Shown here in pieces: positions 43,428 through 51,736 of a DNA stretch of 64,000 nucleotides. Each line of letters starts with the position of its first letter. The stretch's first letter is position 1. The notes below the pieces were generated by a model. The model was not told where the DNA came from. It saw only the letters and a program-made list of their open reading frames with translations, and did not search any database. The stretch is from positions 806,001 through 870,000 of the forward strand of contig OZ241345.1 of the NCBI GenBank assembly GCA_965200175.1, in the 5' to 3' direction. Made by a program: the position numbers and the translations under genes. This DNA is from Azophilus sp026709365. Lineage in GTDB: Bacteria; Pseudomonadota; Gammaproteobacteria; Pseudomonadales; Azotimanducaceae.

Positions 43428-45716
43428 ATGCTCAGCCAGCTTCGGGAGATCGTTCAGGACGTAACCGCTGCGCCGACGTTTCACGAGGCCTTGGCAGTCA
43501 TGGTCCGCGAGGTGCGCGCTGCCTTGGGCACCGAGGTGTGCTCGGTTTACTTGCGGGTGCCGGGCCGCAGCCAGTACCTGTTCGCCGCCAACGAGGGCCT
43601 TAACCCGGAAGCGGTGGGCCGGGCCACCATTGATGCGGGCATCGGCTTGGTGGGCCTCGTCGGTGAGCGGGCGGAGCCCGTGAACCTGGAGGCCGCCAGC
43701 GAGCATCCGCGCTACTTCCACATGCCTGAAACGGGCGAGGAGCCCTTCAACGCCTTCCTTGGCGCACCGATCATCCATCACCGCGAAGTGCTGGGCGTGC
43801 TGGTGGTCCAGCAGCGCGAAAGGCGCCGTTTTGATGAGGACGAGGAGGCCATCCTCGTCACCCTGTCCGCCCAATTGGCCGCCGTGGTCGCCCACGCCGA
43901 GGCGGTTGGGGACATGGCCAAGCTGGTCAACGCCAACGACGACCGCGACGACCTTAAGTTTCAAGGCATCGCCGGCTCGCCGGGCGTTGCGCTGGGCGTT
44001 GCAACGGTGGTTTATCCGGCCGTCAGCCTTGAGGGGGTTCCCGACAAGGAGGCCGAGAACGTCACCGTCGAGCTGATGGTCTTCGACCGCGCCGTGGAAT
44101 CGGTGCGCAACGACATTCGCCGCATCAGCGAACAGTTTGCGCAGAGCCTGCCCCGGGAGGAGCTGGCCTTGTTCGACGTCTATCTGCACATGCTCGACGA
44201 TGACGCCATCACCGGCGATGTGCGGCAACGAATTCACCGGGGCGAGTGGGCGCAGGGCGCGTTGAAGAACGTCATCCGCGAACATCTGGGCCGTTTCAAG
44301 CGCATGGAGGACGCCTACCTGCGCGAGCGCGCCACCGACGTGGAGGACTTGGGGCTGCGGGTGCTTGCCTACTTGCAGGACATCCGCACCCACAAGACGC
44401 ATTTCCCGCCGGACACCATATTGGTCGGCGAGGAGATCACGCCCAGCATGCTCACCAACGTGCCCGCCGAGCGCCTTAAGGGATTAGTTTCCAAACGCGG
44501 TGCGGTCAACTCCCACGTCGCCATCCTGGCGCGCGCCCTGGACATTCCGGCGGTCATGGGCGTGGTTGAACTGCCCATCCATGAGCTGGACGGCCAACCG
44601 CTCATCGTCGATGGGCACTATGGCGAGTTGTACGCCAACCCATCCGCCAAGCTCACTGCCGACTACCAAGCGGTGCTCGCCGAGGACCGGGAGTTTGCCG
44701 AGGAGCTCGGTGAGCTGCGCGGCCTGCCCTGCGTCACCCTGGACGGGCACCGGGTGCTGCTGTGGGTGAACATCGGCCTGACCCGGGACATCTCCCGCTC
44801 CCTGGACCGGGGCGCGGAGGGCATCGGCCTGTTCCGCACCGAAGTGCCCTTCATGGCCCAGGACCGCTTCCCCACCGAGGAGGAGCAGCGGCGGCTATAT
44901 CGAACCCACATGGAGGCGTTCGAGCCGCGCCCGGTGACGATGCGCACCTTGGACGTGGGCGGCGACAAGGCGCTGCCCTACTTTCCCATCACCGAGGACA
45001 ACCCCTTTCTGGGCTGGCGCGGCATTCGCGTCACCCTGGACCATCCGGAGATCTTCCTGGCCCAAGCGCGCGCCATGCTCAAAGCCAACTCAGGCCTCAA
45101 GGGCGTGCTGCGCATGATGCTGCCGATGGTGTCGAGCATTTCCGAGGTGGAGGAGGCGCAGCGGCTGGTCAGCCAAGCCCATCGCGAAGTGGCGGAGGAG
45201 GGCTTCGAGGTCAAGGATCCGCTCATCGGCGTGATGGTGGAAGTGCCCTCCGCCGTGTATCAAGCGCGGGAGTTGGCGCGGCGGGTGGACTTTCTGGCCG
45301 TCGGCTCCAACGACCTCACGCAGTACATGCTGGCGGTGGACCGCAACAACACCCGAGTCGCCGACTTGTACCGCGACTTTCATCCCGCCGTGCTGCGGGC
45401 GTTGCGCGAGGTTGCCCGCAACGCCCAAGCCGAGCGCAAGGACATCGGCATCTGCGGCGAACTGGCCGGCACCCCGATAGGCGCGGTGCTGCTGATGGCC
45501 ATGGGCTACCAGGTGCTGTCGATGAACGCCACCAACCTGCCCAAAGTGAAGTGGCTGCTGCGCAACATCAAGCGCACCGACGCCCGCCGCATGCTGGCGC
45601 GGGTGCTGAAGATGGAGCGCGCCGAGGAGATCCGCCACTACATGGAGGGCCAGTTGATCGATGCGGGGCTGGGGCGTTTGGTGCCCAGCCACCACGAACC
45701 GGACCGCTCAACCTGA
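43428..45716 (+). CDS. ptsP: Phosphoenolpyruvate-protein phosphotransferase PtsP (EI-Ntr)
   Basis: 762 residues. N-terminal GAF domain (about 5-160), then PEP-utiliser domains of enzyme I. The phosphorylated His is in GAVNSHVAILARALDIPAVMG. C-terminal PEP-binding barrel: GIGLFRTEVPFM, DVGGDKALPYFP, GSNDLTQYMLAVDRNN and GICGELAG. Starts the nitrogen-PTS phosphorelay (to NPr and EIIA-Ntr), which are not in the window. Confidence 0.96.
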   Translation: MLSQLREIVQDVTAAPTFHEALAVMVREVRAALGTEVCSVYLRVPGRSQYLFAANEGLNPEAVGRATIDAGIGLVGLVGERAEPVNLEAASEHPRYFHMPETGEEPFNAFLGAPIIHHREVLGVLVVQQRERRRFDEDEEAILVTLSAQLAAVVAHAEAVGDMAKLVNANDDRDDLKFQGIAGSPGVALGVATVVYPAVSLEGVPDKEAENVTVELMVFDRAVESVRNDIRRISEQFAQSLPREELALFDVYLHMLDDDAITGDVRQRIHRGEWAQGALKNVIREHLGRFKRMEDAYLRERATDVEDLGLRVLAYLQDIRTHKTHFPPDTILVGEEITPSMLTNVPAERLKGLVSKRGAVNSHVAILARALDIPAVMGVVELPIHELDGQPLIVDGHYGELYANPSAKLTADYQAVLAEDREFAEELGELRGLPCVTLDGHRVLLWVNIGLTRDISRSLDRGAEGIGLFRTEVPFMAQDRFPTEEEQRRLYRTHMEAFEPRPVTMRTLDVGGDKALPYFPITEDNPFLGWRGIRVTLDHPEIFLAQARAMLKANSGLKGVLRMMLPMVSSISEVEEAQRLVSQAHREVAEEGFEVKDPLIGVMVEVPSAVYQARELARRVDFLAVGSNDLTQYMLAVDRNNTRVADLYRDFHPAVLRALREVARNAQAERKDIGICGELAGTPIGAVLLMAMGYQVLSMNATNLPKVKWLLRNIKRTDARRMLARVLKMERAEEIRHYMEGQLIDAGLGRLVPSHHEPDRST

Positions 45717-45873
45717 GGGCCGCACGGGAACCGGGGGGACGAATTGACCGCTGTGGCAGCGGCTCAGCTTGACTTTGGCTGGGCTTGAGCGGCTGGCGCC
45801 CTGACGTGCGCCACTGCGAAGGCAGGATGTCCGCTCCGGGCCGAAACGCTCGCTTCGGGCGAGGTCCCCGCAG

Positions 45874-45892
45874 CGAGGGCGTCCCGCCCTCG
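45874..45892. repeat. Palindrome CGAGGGCG-TCC-CGCCCTCG
   Basis: A perfect 8-bp stem in the 291-bp gap after ptsP. A near-identical imperfect copy lies at 34451-34468 (CGGGGCGTCCCGCCCTCG). The rest of 45717-46007 contains a TATAGT at 45973 that could be the -10 of the Rieske ferredoxin gene. Confidence 0.45.
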
Positions 45893-46007
45893 ATTGAATC
45901 ACGACGATGACGCGAGCCAAACTGAGCCGCTGCTGCCGCTTTCGCGAGCGGGGAACAACGGGCGCCCGGTGCTATAGTGCGCAGCCGGACAAACGCCCTA
46001 AGCCTTG

Positions 46008-46331
46008 ATGCACGACTATCGAACCATCGCGCAAGTTGCCGACGTTCCAAGGAACGGCAGCAAGCTGGTCGCGCTGGATGGGCGGGAGCTGCTGGTTTGC
46101 AACTCGCGAGACGACATTCACGTCGTCGAGAACCGCTGTTCGCATCAAGACCAGCCGCTCGACAGCGGCCGGGTGCGCAACGGCTACATCCTCTGTCCCG
46201 TGCATGGCATGCGCTTCAGGCTGGACAGCGGCGAGGCCTTGGGCACACTCACCCGCGTTCCGCTTTGCGTGTTCGACAGCCGGGTGCTTGACGGAGAGGT
46301 TCAAGTCCGCTTGGACGCGCCGGTGGGCTAG
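46008..46331 (+). CDS. Rieske [2Fe-2S] ferredoxin
   Basis: 107 residues from ATG 46008. Cluster ligands visible as NRCSHQD (Cys-x-His) and CPVHGMRFRLDSG (Cys-x-x-His). A small soluble electron carrier of the type serving ring-hydroxylating oxygenases; the convergent Rieske oxygenase is the obvious candidate partner. The two genes overlap by 4 bases at their 3' ends. Confidence 0.9.
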   Translation: MHDYRTIAQVADVPRNGSKLVALDGRELLVCNSRDDIHVVENRCSHQDQPLDSGRVRNGYILCPVHGMRFRLDSGEALGTLTRVPLCVFDSRVLDGEVQVRLDAPVG

Positions 46332-47704
46332 CCTTCCAAGTAGTCCCGCACGCGCTTGTGTACATGGCGCACCCGAACCTCCTGGTAGTTGCCCAGCGTC
46401 TGGGCGCCGCGCGCGCAGGCTTTGAAGCCGCGTGTTTGGGCCGCCATGTTGTCCGTGTCCTGGTCATAGACCGCGCCCAGCCAACCCAAACCTTCGGCGG
46501 CGGTGTAGCTTTCCTCGATGCCCAGGCGCAGCGGCTCCGGCGGCGGGGGAGCTTCCCTCTCCGGGTGCTTCGGGCGCAGCACGAGGAGATCGAACGTGCA
46601 GTAGTCCGGATCGTTGGGGTCCGGGCGAAACCGATAGACCATGGGCAGTGACAGCCCCGGAAAGACGAACAGATTCGGAAACAGGAAGTATTCAATGGAA
46701 TCAAGCGTTTGGGCCGTTGAGTAGTTGGAGAAGTCCTGGTCGTACAGCGCGCCGAGCTGCTGCTGCACGAACTGCGCGTAGAAGTCGCGCGCGGTCATCC
46801 CGTCCGGCACTCGCGGACATTGATCGGCATCCTTCGGGCCTCGGCGACCCCACAGCTCCTCAAGCAGCTCCTGCTCGCTGTAGGGCTCGGGCCGGCGCGG
46901 GTTGGGCGCGCCGACCGTGTGGATGAAGCGGTTCACGTTGTCGCCGAACACGTCGTAGGTGGTGATGGGTTCGGAGTAGTCGGCGCCGCCGGCGTGGGTC
47001 TCCTTGACGTGGTAGGCCTCCATGAACGCTTCCTCGGCGGCCTTCCAGTTCACTGGCAGGCGCTTGCACACGTGGGTTTCGATGTAGCGGTCCTCGATTC
47101 GAAAGTCCTTGAAGTGTCCCGGCAGCACGCCCAGAAACTCCTCCAATGGTGCCGCGTCGGGGTCGAAGTTGATGAAGACGAACCCGCCCCAGGTGCCCAC
47201 CCGCACGGCCCGCAGGCTGTGGGTGTCGGCGCTGACGTGGGGGAAGTCCCAGTCTTCCGGCACTTCGGTCAGCCTGCCGTCCAGATCGTACTCCCAGCCG
47301 TGGAAGGGGCACTTGAAGGATCGGCAGAAGCCGGAGCTCTCCGGGTCGCGCAGCGCCGTGCCGCGGTGCATGCAGGCGTTGCGGAACGCCTTGATCGCGC
47401 CATCCTTATTGCGCACCACGATGGCCGACAGGGAGCCGATGTCGTAAACGTGGTAGTCGCCCGGTTCCGGGATGTGCTCCTCCCGGCAGGCCATCTGCCA
47501 AACCCGCGGCCACAGCTTGTCGAATTCCGCTTGCAGGAACGCCTTGGACGTGTAGTTCGCATAGGGGATGTCATGGTCGCCCATGAACTCGTAGGAGTGC
47601 TCCAGGAACGCTGCCGGGGGTGCCGATGCGTCCCTCAGTATCGCTTCCTGGTAGGTCGGCCCCGGTGCGCGCGCTTGGCCAAGGTTCAAATTCGGTTCCG
47701 CCAT
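46328..47704 (-). CDS. Rieske non-haem iron oxygenase, alpha subunit
   Basis: 458 residues from ATG 47704 (GGAGG 7 bases upstream; an ATG two codons earlier is also possible). Rieske domain: ACMHRGTALRD and FKCPFHGWEYDLDG. Catalytic domain: NWKAAEEAFMEAYHVKETH with the mononuclear-iron His residues of the N/D-x-x-H-x-x-x-x-H pattern. Similar to large single-component terminal oxygenases of aromatic or terpenoid degradation; substrate unknown. No evidence that it is the sterol C4 oxygenase SdmA. Confidence 0.9.
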   Translation of the reverse strand: MAEPNLNLGQARAPGPTYQEAILRDASAPPAAFLEHSYEFMGDHDIPYANYTSKAFLQAEFDKLWPRVWQMACREEHIPEPGDYHVYDIGSLSAIVVRNKDGAIKAFRNACMHRGTALRDPESSGFCRSFKCPFHGWEYDLDGRLTEVPEDWDFPHVSADTHSLRAVRVGTWGGFVFINFDPDAAPLEEFLGVLPGHFKDFRIEDRYIETHVCKRLPVNWKAAEEAFMEAYHVKETHAGGADYSEPITTYDVFGDNVNRFIHTVGAPNPRRPEPYSEQELLEELWGRRGPKDADQCPRVPDGMTARDFYAQFVQQQLGALYDQDFSNYSTAQTLDSIEYFLFPNLFVFPGLSLPMVYRFRPDPNDPDYCTFDLLVLRPKHPEREAPPPPEPLRLGIEESYTAAEGLGWLGAVYDQDTDNMAAQTRGFKACARGAQTLGNYQEVRVRHVHKRVRDYLEG

Positions 47705-47764
47705 GTCCATGCCTCCACCAGACGCCTTGAAGTATCCTTGCTCAATCCGCTGCCTTCAAGCGCC

Positions 47765-47872
47765 TGCGCGCCCGCGAAGCGGGCGCGGATGGAGTTTCGC
47801 TGCGCAAAACTCCGCGCGCTCGTCGCGTGGGCCAAGTTCGAGATGTTTCTGAGCCCGCACATGCCATGCTAA
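47765..47872 (+). repeat. Dispersed palindromic element, copy 5
   Basis: GCGCCCGC-GAAG-CGGGCGC type hairpin, core GGAGTTTCGCTGCGC then AAAACTCC (one-base variant), CGCTCGTCGCGTGG spacer, tail TTCGAGATGTTTCTGAGC then CCGCACATG. Lies upstream of the Rieske oxygenase start. Confidence 0.9.
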
Positions 47873-47916
47873 GTTTGGTGGCGCCTTTGACCAATGGCCC
47901 CGCCAAGGAGTCCGCC

Positions 47917-48078
47917 ATGCCGCAAGCTGAACCCCTGCCGGCGCGCCCGAGGCGCGCAAGGGGCTTCGATCAGGCGAAACCCCAACGCGACCCTCAGGTC
48001 GCGCAGGCCCCCGTCCATCATTCCGTCGAGGACGATCACATCTTAGACGTTGGGTTGGGTTGCGTGAAAGTCTGGTGA
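47917..48078 (+). CDS. Small ORF with a good ribosome-binding site
   Basis: 53 codons from ATG 47917, with AAGGAG 8 bases upstream. The protein (MPQAEPLPARPRRARGFD... ending LGCVKVW) is basic and has no recognised family; it crosses two small palindromes (GCGCGCCCGAGGCGCGC and CGCGACC-CTCA-GGTCGCG). Probably a gene remnant with a surviving start region; coding is doubtful. Confidence 0.25.
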   Translation: MPQAEPLPARPRRARGFDQAKPQRDPQVAQAPVHHSVEDDHILDVGLGCVKVW

Positions 48079-48115
48079 ACGGGTTTGCGAGTTGGGAGAT
48101 GCCGGCGCGAGCATC

Positions 48116-48982
48116 GTGACCGGGAAATCCGAACGCCAAGCGGTGCTGTTCGCTTTGCTGGCCGTGGCGCTGTGGTCCACGGTGGCCACCGGGTTCAAGT
48201 TGGGGCTGCGCGCGCTTGAGCCGCTGCAGCTGCTGTTTGCCGGCTCCTTGGCGTCCACCCTCTTCTTCTGGATCGTCGCCGGCTGGCTGGGGCGGCTGCG
48301 GCTGCCCGTCAAGGCGATTGGCCAGGCAGCGCTGTTCGGCCTGCTCAATCCCTTTGCCTACTACGTCTTGCTGTTCGCCGCCTACGACCGGCTGCCGGCC
48401 CAAGTTGCGCAGCCGCTGAACTACACCTGGTCCATCGCCATGGCGCTGCTGGCCTGGCCGATGTTGGGGCAACGGCCAACGCGGCCCGTTCTGCTGGGCA
48501 TTCTGCTCAGCTACGGCGGCGTTCTGATCGTGCTGCGGCCTTGGGGGATGGCGGCGTCCTCGGCCGTCGATTGGACGGGCGTCGCGATGGCGCTGGGCAG
48601 CACCCTGCTGTGGGCGGGCTATTGGCTGGCCCAGGCGCGCTCGAACATCGATCCCATCGGCCTGCTGGCCTGGAGCTTTCCGTTCGGCTTGGCGGCCACC
48701 GCGACGGTCTGCGCCCTGGGGCCCGGCTGGCCGCCGCTGTCGGCGGACACGCTCGCTTTCGGCGCTTGGGTGGGGCTGGTGGAAATGGGCGCGGCCTTCC
48801 TGCTTTGGCGCTACGCCCTGGCGCTCACCGCCAACGCCGCCCGCATCGGCCAGCTGATCTACCTCTCCCCGCTGCTGTCCCTGGGCCTCATCGCCCTCGT
48901 GCTGGGCGAGTCCATCCACCCGGCGTCAATCATCGGCTTGGGCGTCATCATCGGCGGGTTGGCGGTGGCGAATCGCCCCTAA
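48116..48982 (+). CDS. EamA/DMT-superfamily transporter
   Basis: 288 residues from GTG 48116 (TTG 48092 also possible). Ten hydrophobic helices in two EamA repeats: ERQAVLFALLAVALWSTVAT and SAVDWTGVAMALGSTLLWAG each begin a repeat. Drug/metabolite transporter, substrate unknown. Ends overlapping the convergent dehalogenase stop by 4 bases. Confidence 0.88.
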   Translation: MTGKSERQAVLFALLAVALWSTVATGFKLGLRALEPLQLLFAGSLASTLFFWIVAGWLGRLRLPVKAIGQAALFGLLNPFAYYVLLFAAYDRLPAQVAQPLNYTWSIAMALLAWPMLGQRPTRPVLLGILLSYGGVLIVLRPWGMAASSAVDWTGVAMALGSTLLWAGYWLAQARSNIDPIGLLAWSFPFGLAATATVCALGPGWPPLSADTLAFGAWVGLVEMGAAFLLWRYALALTANAARIGQLIYLSPLLSLGLIALVLGESIHPASIIGLGVIIGGLAVANRP

Positions 48983-49851
48983 AGCGTCGGCAGCCAGTCG
49001 GCGAGCGCTGCGGCAATTTCCGCCGGCGAGTCCTCCTGGATGAAATGGCTACCCTTTACGGTCACTTCCGTTTGGTTGGGCCAAGCCCGGCAGAACTCCC
49101 GGGTGGCGCCGGTGATGAGGGCGCCCGGTTCGGCATTGATGAAGAGCTTCGGCACATCGGCTCCGGACAGCCACTCCGAATAGGACTGGGCGAGCGCCAC
49201 CACGTCCTCCGGCTCGCCCTCGATGGGAATCTGGCGCGGCCAAGTGAGCGTGGGGCGCCGGGATTCACCCGGTTCCAGGAACGGTCGGCGGTAAACGGCC
49301 ATTTCCTCGTCGGTGAGCTGACGCAGAACGGAACCGGGCAGCACCCGCTCCACGAAGACGTTGTTCTCCAGCACCATGGCTTCCCCGGCCGGCGAGCGAA
49401 AGCCCTGAAAAACGCCGCGCGCGTCCGCCGGAAACTCATCCCAGGAGACCGGCCGGACGATGGCCTCCATGTAGCAAATGCCCTTGACGGCACTGCGATG
49501 CCGGTTGGCCCAGTGGAAGCCGAGCGCCGATCCCCAATCGTGGATGACGAACACCGCGTTCTCCTTGACCCCGAGCGAATCCAGCAAGGCATCCAAGTAG
49601 CGGGCGTGCTCGGCGAAGGTGTAGCGGCCCGGCCCCGAATCATCCAGCTTGTCCGAGTCGCCCATGCCGATCAGGTCGGGTGCCAGGCAGCGCCCGAAGC
49701 CAGCCAACGCCGGCATGATGTTGCGCCAAAGATAGGACGATGTCGGATTGCCGTGCAGGAACACGATCGGATCGCCTTCGCCCATTTCGACGTAGGTCAT
49801 GTGCTTGCCCAACACCTCGATCCGCTGCTTGGGCAGTTCGTCTGCATTCAT
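48979..49851 (-). CDS. Haloalkane dehalogenase (alpha/beta hydrolase)
   Basis: 290 residues from ATG 49851 (AGGAG 9 bases upstream). Oxyanion region FLHGNPTSSYLWR (Asn 35), nucleophile Asp 105 followed by halide-binding Trp in VIHDWGSALGF, catalytic His in GSHFIQEDSP. The Asn/Trp halide pair and Asp nucleophile mark DhaA/LinB-type enzymes rather than esterases. Precise halide substrate unknown. 30 bp downstream of the enoyl-CoA hydratase. Confidence 0.9.
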   Translation of the reverse strand: MNADELPKQRIEVLGKHMTYVEMGEGDPIVFLHGNPTSSYLWRNIMPALAGFGRCLAPDLIGMGDSDKLDDSGPGRYTFAEHARYLDALLDSLGVKENAVFVIHDWGSALGFHWANRHRSAVKGICYMEAIVRPVSWDEFPADARGVFQGFRSPAGEAMVLENNVFVERVLPGSVLRQLTDEEMAVYRRPFLEPGESRRPTLTWPRQIPIEGEPEDVVALAQSYSEWLSGADVPKLFINAEPGALITGATREFCRAWPNQTEVTVKGSHFIQEDSPAEIAAALADWLPTL

Positions 49852-49880
49852 CTTCCCGGCTCCTGTGAGTTGCGTTGCGT

Positions 49881-50669
49881 TCAAGCGCCCTTGAACAGCG
49901 GTTTGCGCTTCTCGAAAAAGGCGCTGATGCCCTCCTGTCCATCATGGCCGGCGGCAAGCCCGGCGATCGCCCTGGCCTCAAGCTCCATCTGCGATTCCAG
50001 GGTTTGCTCGAAGGTGCCGTTGAGCAGCGTCTTGACCGCAGCAAAGGCGGCAGTGGGACCGCTGGCCAACCGCTGCGCCAGCCCTTGGGCCTCCCCAAGC
50101 AACTCGGCATCCGCCACCACTTGGTTGACGATGCCCCAGTCCAACGCCTCCTGGCTGCTGAGCAGGCGGTTGGTGAGCATCAGCTCGCGGGTGCGGCGGT
50201 CGCCGATCTTACGGGGCATGGTGTAGGTTGAGCTGCCGTCCGGCGAGAGCCCGGCCCGGGTGTAGGCCATGGTGAAGACGGCCGATTCGGCGGCGATGGC
50301 GAGATCGCAGGCCATGACCAGACTGAAGCCCGCGCCGGCCGCCGTGCCGTTGACGGCGCCGATCACCGGCGCTTTGCTGCGGGCCAGGCGGGACAGGCCG
50401 AGGTGCAGGTCGCCGGTCATCTGCATGAGCAGCTTGCGCGTTCCGTCCCCGGCCTGGGCGAACGCGCCGAGATCGCCGCCGGCGCAGAACATCCTGCCGG
50501 CGCCGGTGAGCACCACAGCTCGAACCGCCGGGTCGTCGTCCGCGTCGATGGCGGCGGCGCCAAACTCCTTGGCCATCAGCGGCCCCATGGCGTTGCCCGC
50601 CTCCGGACGGTTGAAGGTGATGGTCGCCACATTGTTCGCGACTTCGTAGTTCAGGGTTTCAAAGCTCAT
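49881..50669 (-). CDS. Enoyl-CoA hydratase/isomerase
   Basis: 262 residues. Crotonase fold with NVATITFNRPEAGNAMG, FCAGGDLGAFAQAG oxyanion loop, and NGTAAGAGFSLVMACDLAIA. Of the two crotonase catalytic Glu positions, one seems replaced (RAGLSPDGSSTY), so the reaction may be isomerase-like. Likely operon with the dehalogenase downstream. Confidence 0.9.
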   Translation of the reverse strand: MSFETLNYEVANNVATITFNRPEAGNAMGPLMAKEFGAAAIDADDDPAVRAVVLTGAGRMFCAGGDLGAFAQAGDGTRKLLMQMTGDLHLGLSRLARSKAPVIGAVNGTAAGAGFSLVMACDLAIAAESAVFTMAYTRAGLSPDGSSTYTMPRKIGDRRTRELMLTNRLLSSQEALDWGIVNQVVADAELLGEAQGLAQRLASGPTAAFAAVKTLLNGTFEQTLESQMELEARAIAGLAAGHDGQEGISAFFEKRKPLFKGA

Positions 50670-50923
50670 GGACGGCTCCGTTCACTGCCGGTGTATGGCC
50701 CAAACAGGATCATTGCTGAGGTTTTGGCGCTTCCGCCGAGCCCGCAGGCTGTCGGCAAGCCCTAGGCGATCCGCTAGAATCCCTACCTGCGGCAAGGCCC
50801 GCGCTTGGGCTGCCAGCATAAACCACTCCAACCGGATGTGAAACGCCAAACTTCGGCTTAAGTCCCCTTCCGCCGGATCAGGACAATGCGCCAAACCATT
50901 CAACACTGCGGACGCTCTCAACC

Positions 50924-51736
50924 ATGCGGACATTGGGACAAATGAGAAATCGGCTAAAGGACCCGCTCATCGTGTTCCTGGGCCTCGGCGCCATCCTGTT
51001 CGCCGCCGCCAGCCTGTTGGAGGGCGACGCCGCGGATCGGGTCATCGACGTGAACGCCGCCGAGGTGAACCGTCTCACCCAGCAGTGGAGCGCCCAAATG
51101 GGGCGCTCGCCGACCGCCGAGGAGCTTGAGGGCCTGATCGAGAGCTTCATTCAGGAGGAGATCTACTTTCGGGAAGCCTTGCGCCTGTCGTTGGACCAAG
51201 GCGACATCATTGTCCGCCGCCGTCTCGTGCAGAAACTCAACTTCCTGACCGAGGACATCGCCGCCAGCCAGCCTCCAAGCGACGCCGGGCTGCGGGCCTT
51301 CCACGACGCCAACGCCGAGCGCTACCGGCTGCCCGCGCGCTACAGCTTCCGCCACCGGTACTTCTCCACCGACCGGCGCGCCAACGCCAAGGCGGACGCC
51401 GAGGCGGCGCTCGTGGATCCGCAAGCCAAAGGCGATCCCTTCATGCTGCAGCGGGCCTACGCCGAACGCTCCGAACGCGCCATCGGCGATCTTTTCGGAA
51501 GACAGTTCGCCAGCGCCCTGGCGCAACTCCAGCCCAGCCCGGATTGGCAGGGCCCCTTGCCCTCGGCCTACGGCTGGCACTTGGTGAAGCTGGAACAGGC
51601 GCTGCCCCAGGCGCAGCCGCCGTTTGCCGAGGTGGCCAGCCGAGTGGCAGCCGACTTGACGGCGAAGCGCCGCGAGGATGCCAACGCCGCCTACTACGAA
51701 GCGTTGCGCAGCCGCTACGAGGTGCGGCGGCCATGA
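50924..51736 (+). CDS. PpiC-type peptidyl-prolyl isomerase, membrane-anchored
   Basis: 270 residues. One N-terminal membrane segment (PLIVFLGLGAILFAAASLL), SurA-like helices with LIESFIQEEIYFREALRL, and a C-terminal parvulin-like part ending QGPLPSAYGWHLVKLEQALP (the G-W-H-hydrophobic parvulin signature). Predicted periplasmic chaperone. The ATG of the next gene overlaps its TGA, so it is coupled to the HupE/UreJ protein. The 254-bp gap upstream has no other clear gene. Confidence 0.8.
   Translation: MRTLGQMRNRLKDPLIVFLGLGAILFAAASLLEGDAADRVIDVNAAEVNRLTQQWSAQMGRSPTAEELEGLIESFIQEEIYFREALRLSLDQGDIIVRRRLVQKLNFLTEDIAASQPPSDAGLRAFHDANAERYRLPARYSFRHRYFSTDRRANAKADAEAALVDPQAKGDPFMLQRAYAERSERAIGDLFGRQFASALAQLQPSPDWQGPLPSAYGWHLVKLEQALPQAQPPFAEVASRVAADLTAKRREDANAAYYEALRSRYEVRRP

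Noticed and set aside
46328..47704. Assignment of the Rieske oxygenase as the sterol C4-demethylase SdmA
   Set aside because: It is 40 kb from the sterol operon, has no SdmB next to it, and its length and motifs fit general ring-hydroxylating oxygenases.
50682..50933. 83-codon open frame on the minus strand
   Set aside because: No ribosome-binding site or family, and it overlaps the probable promoter region of the PpiC gene.
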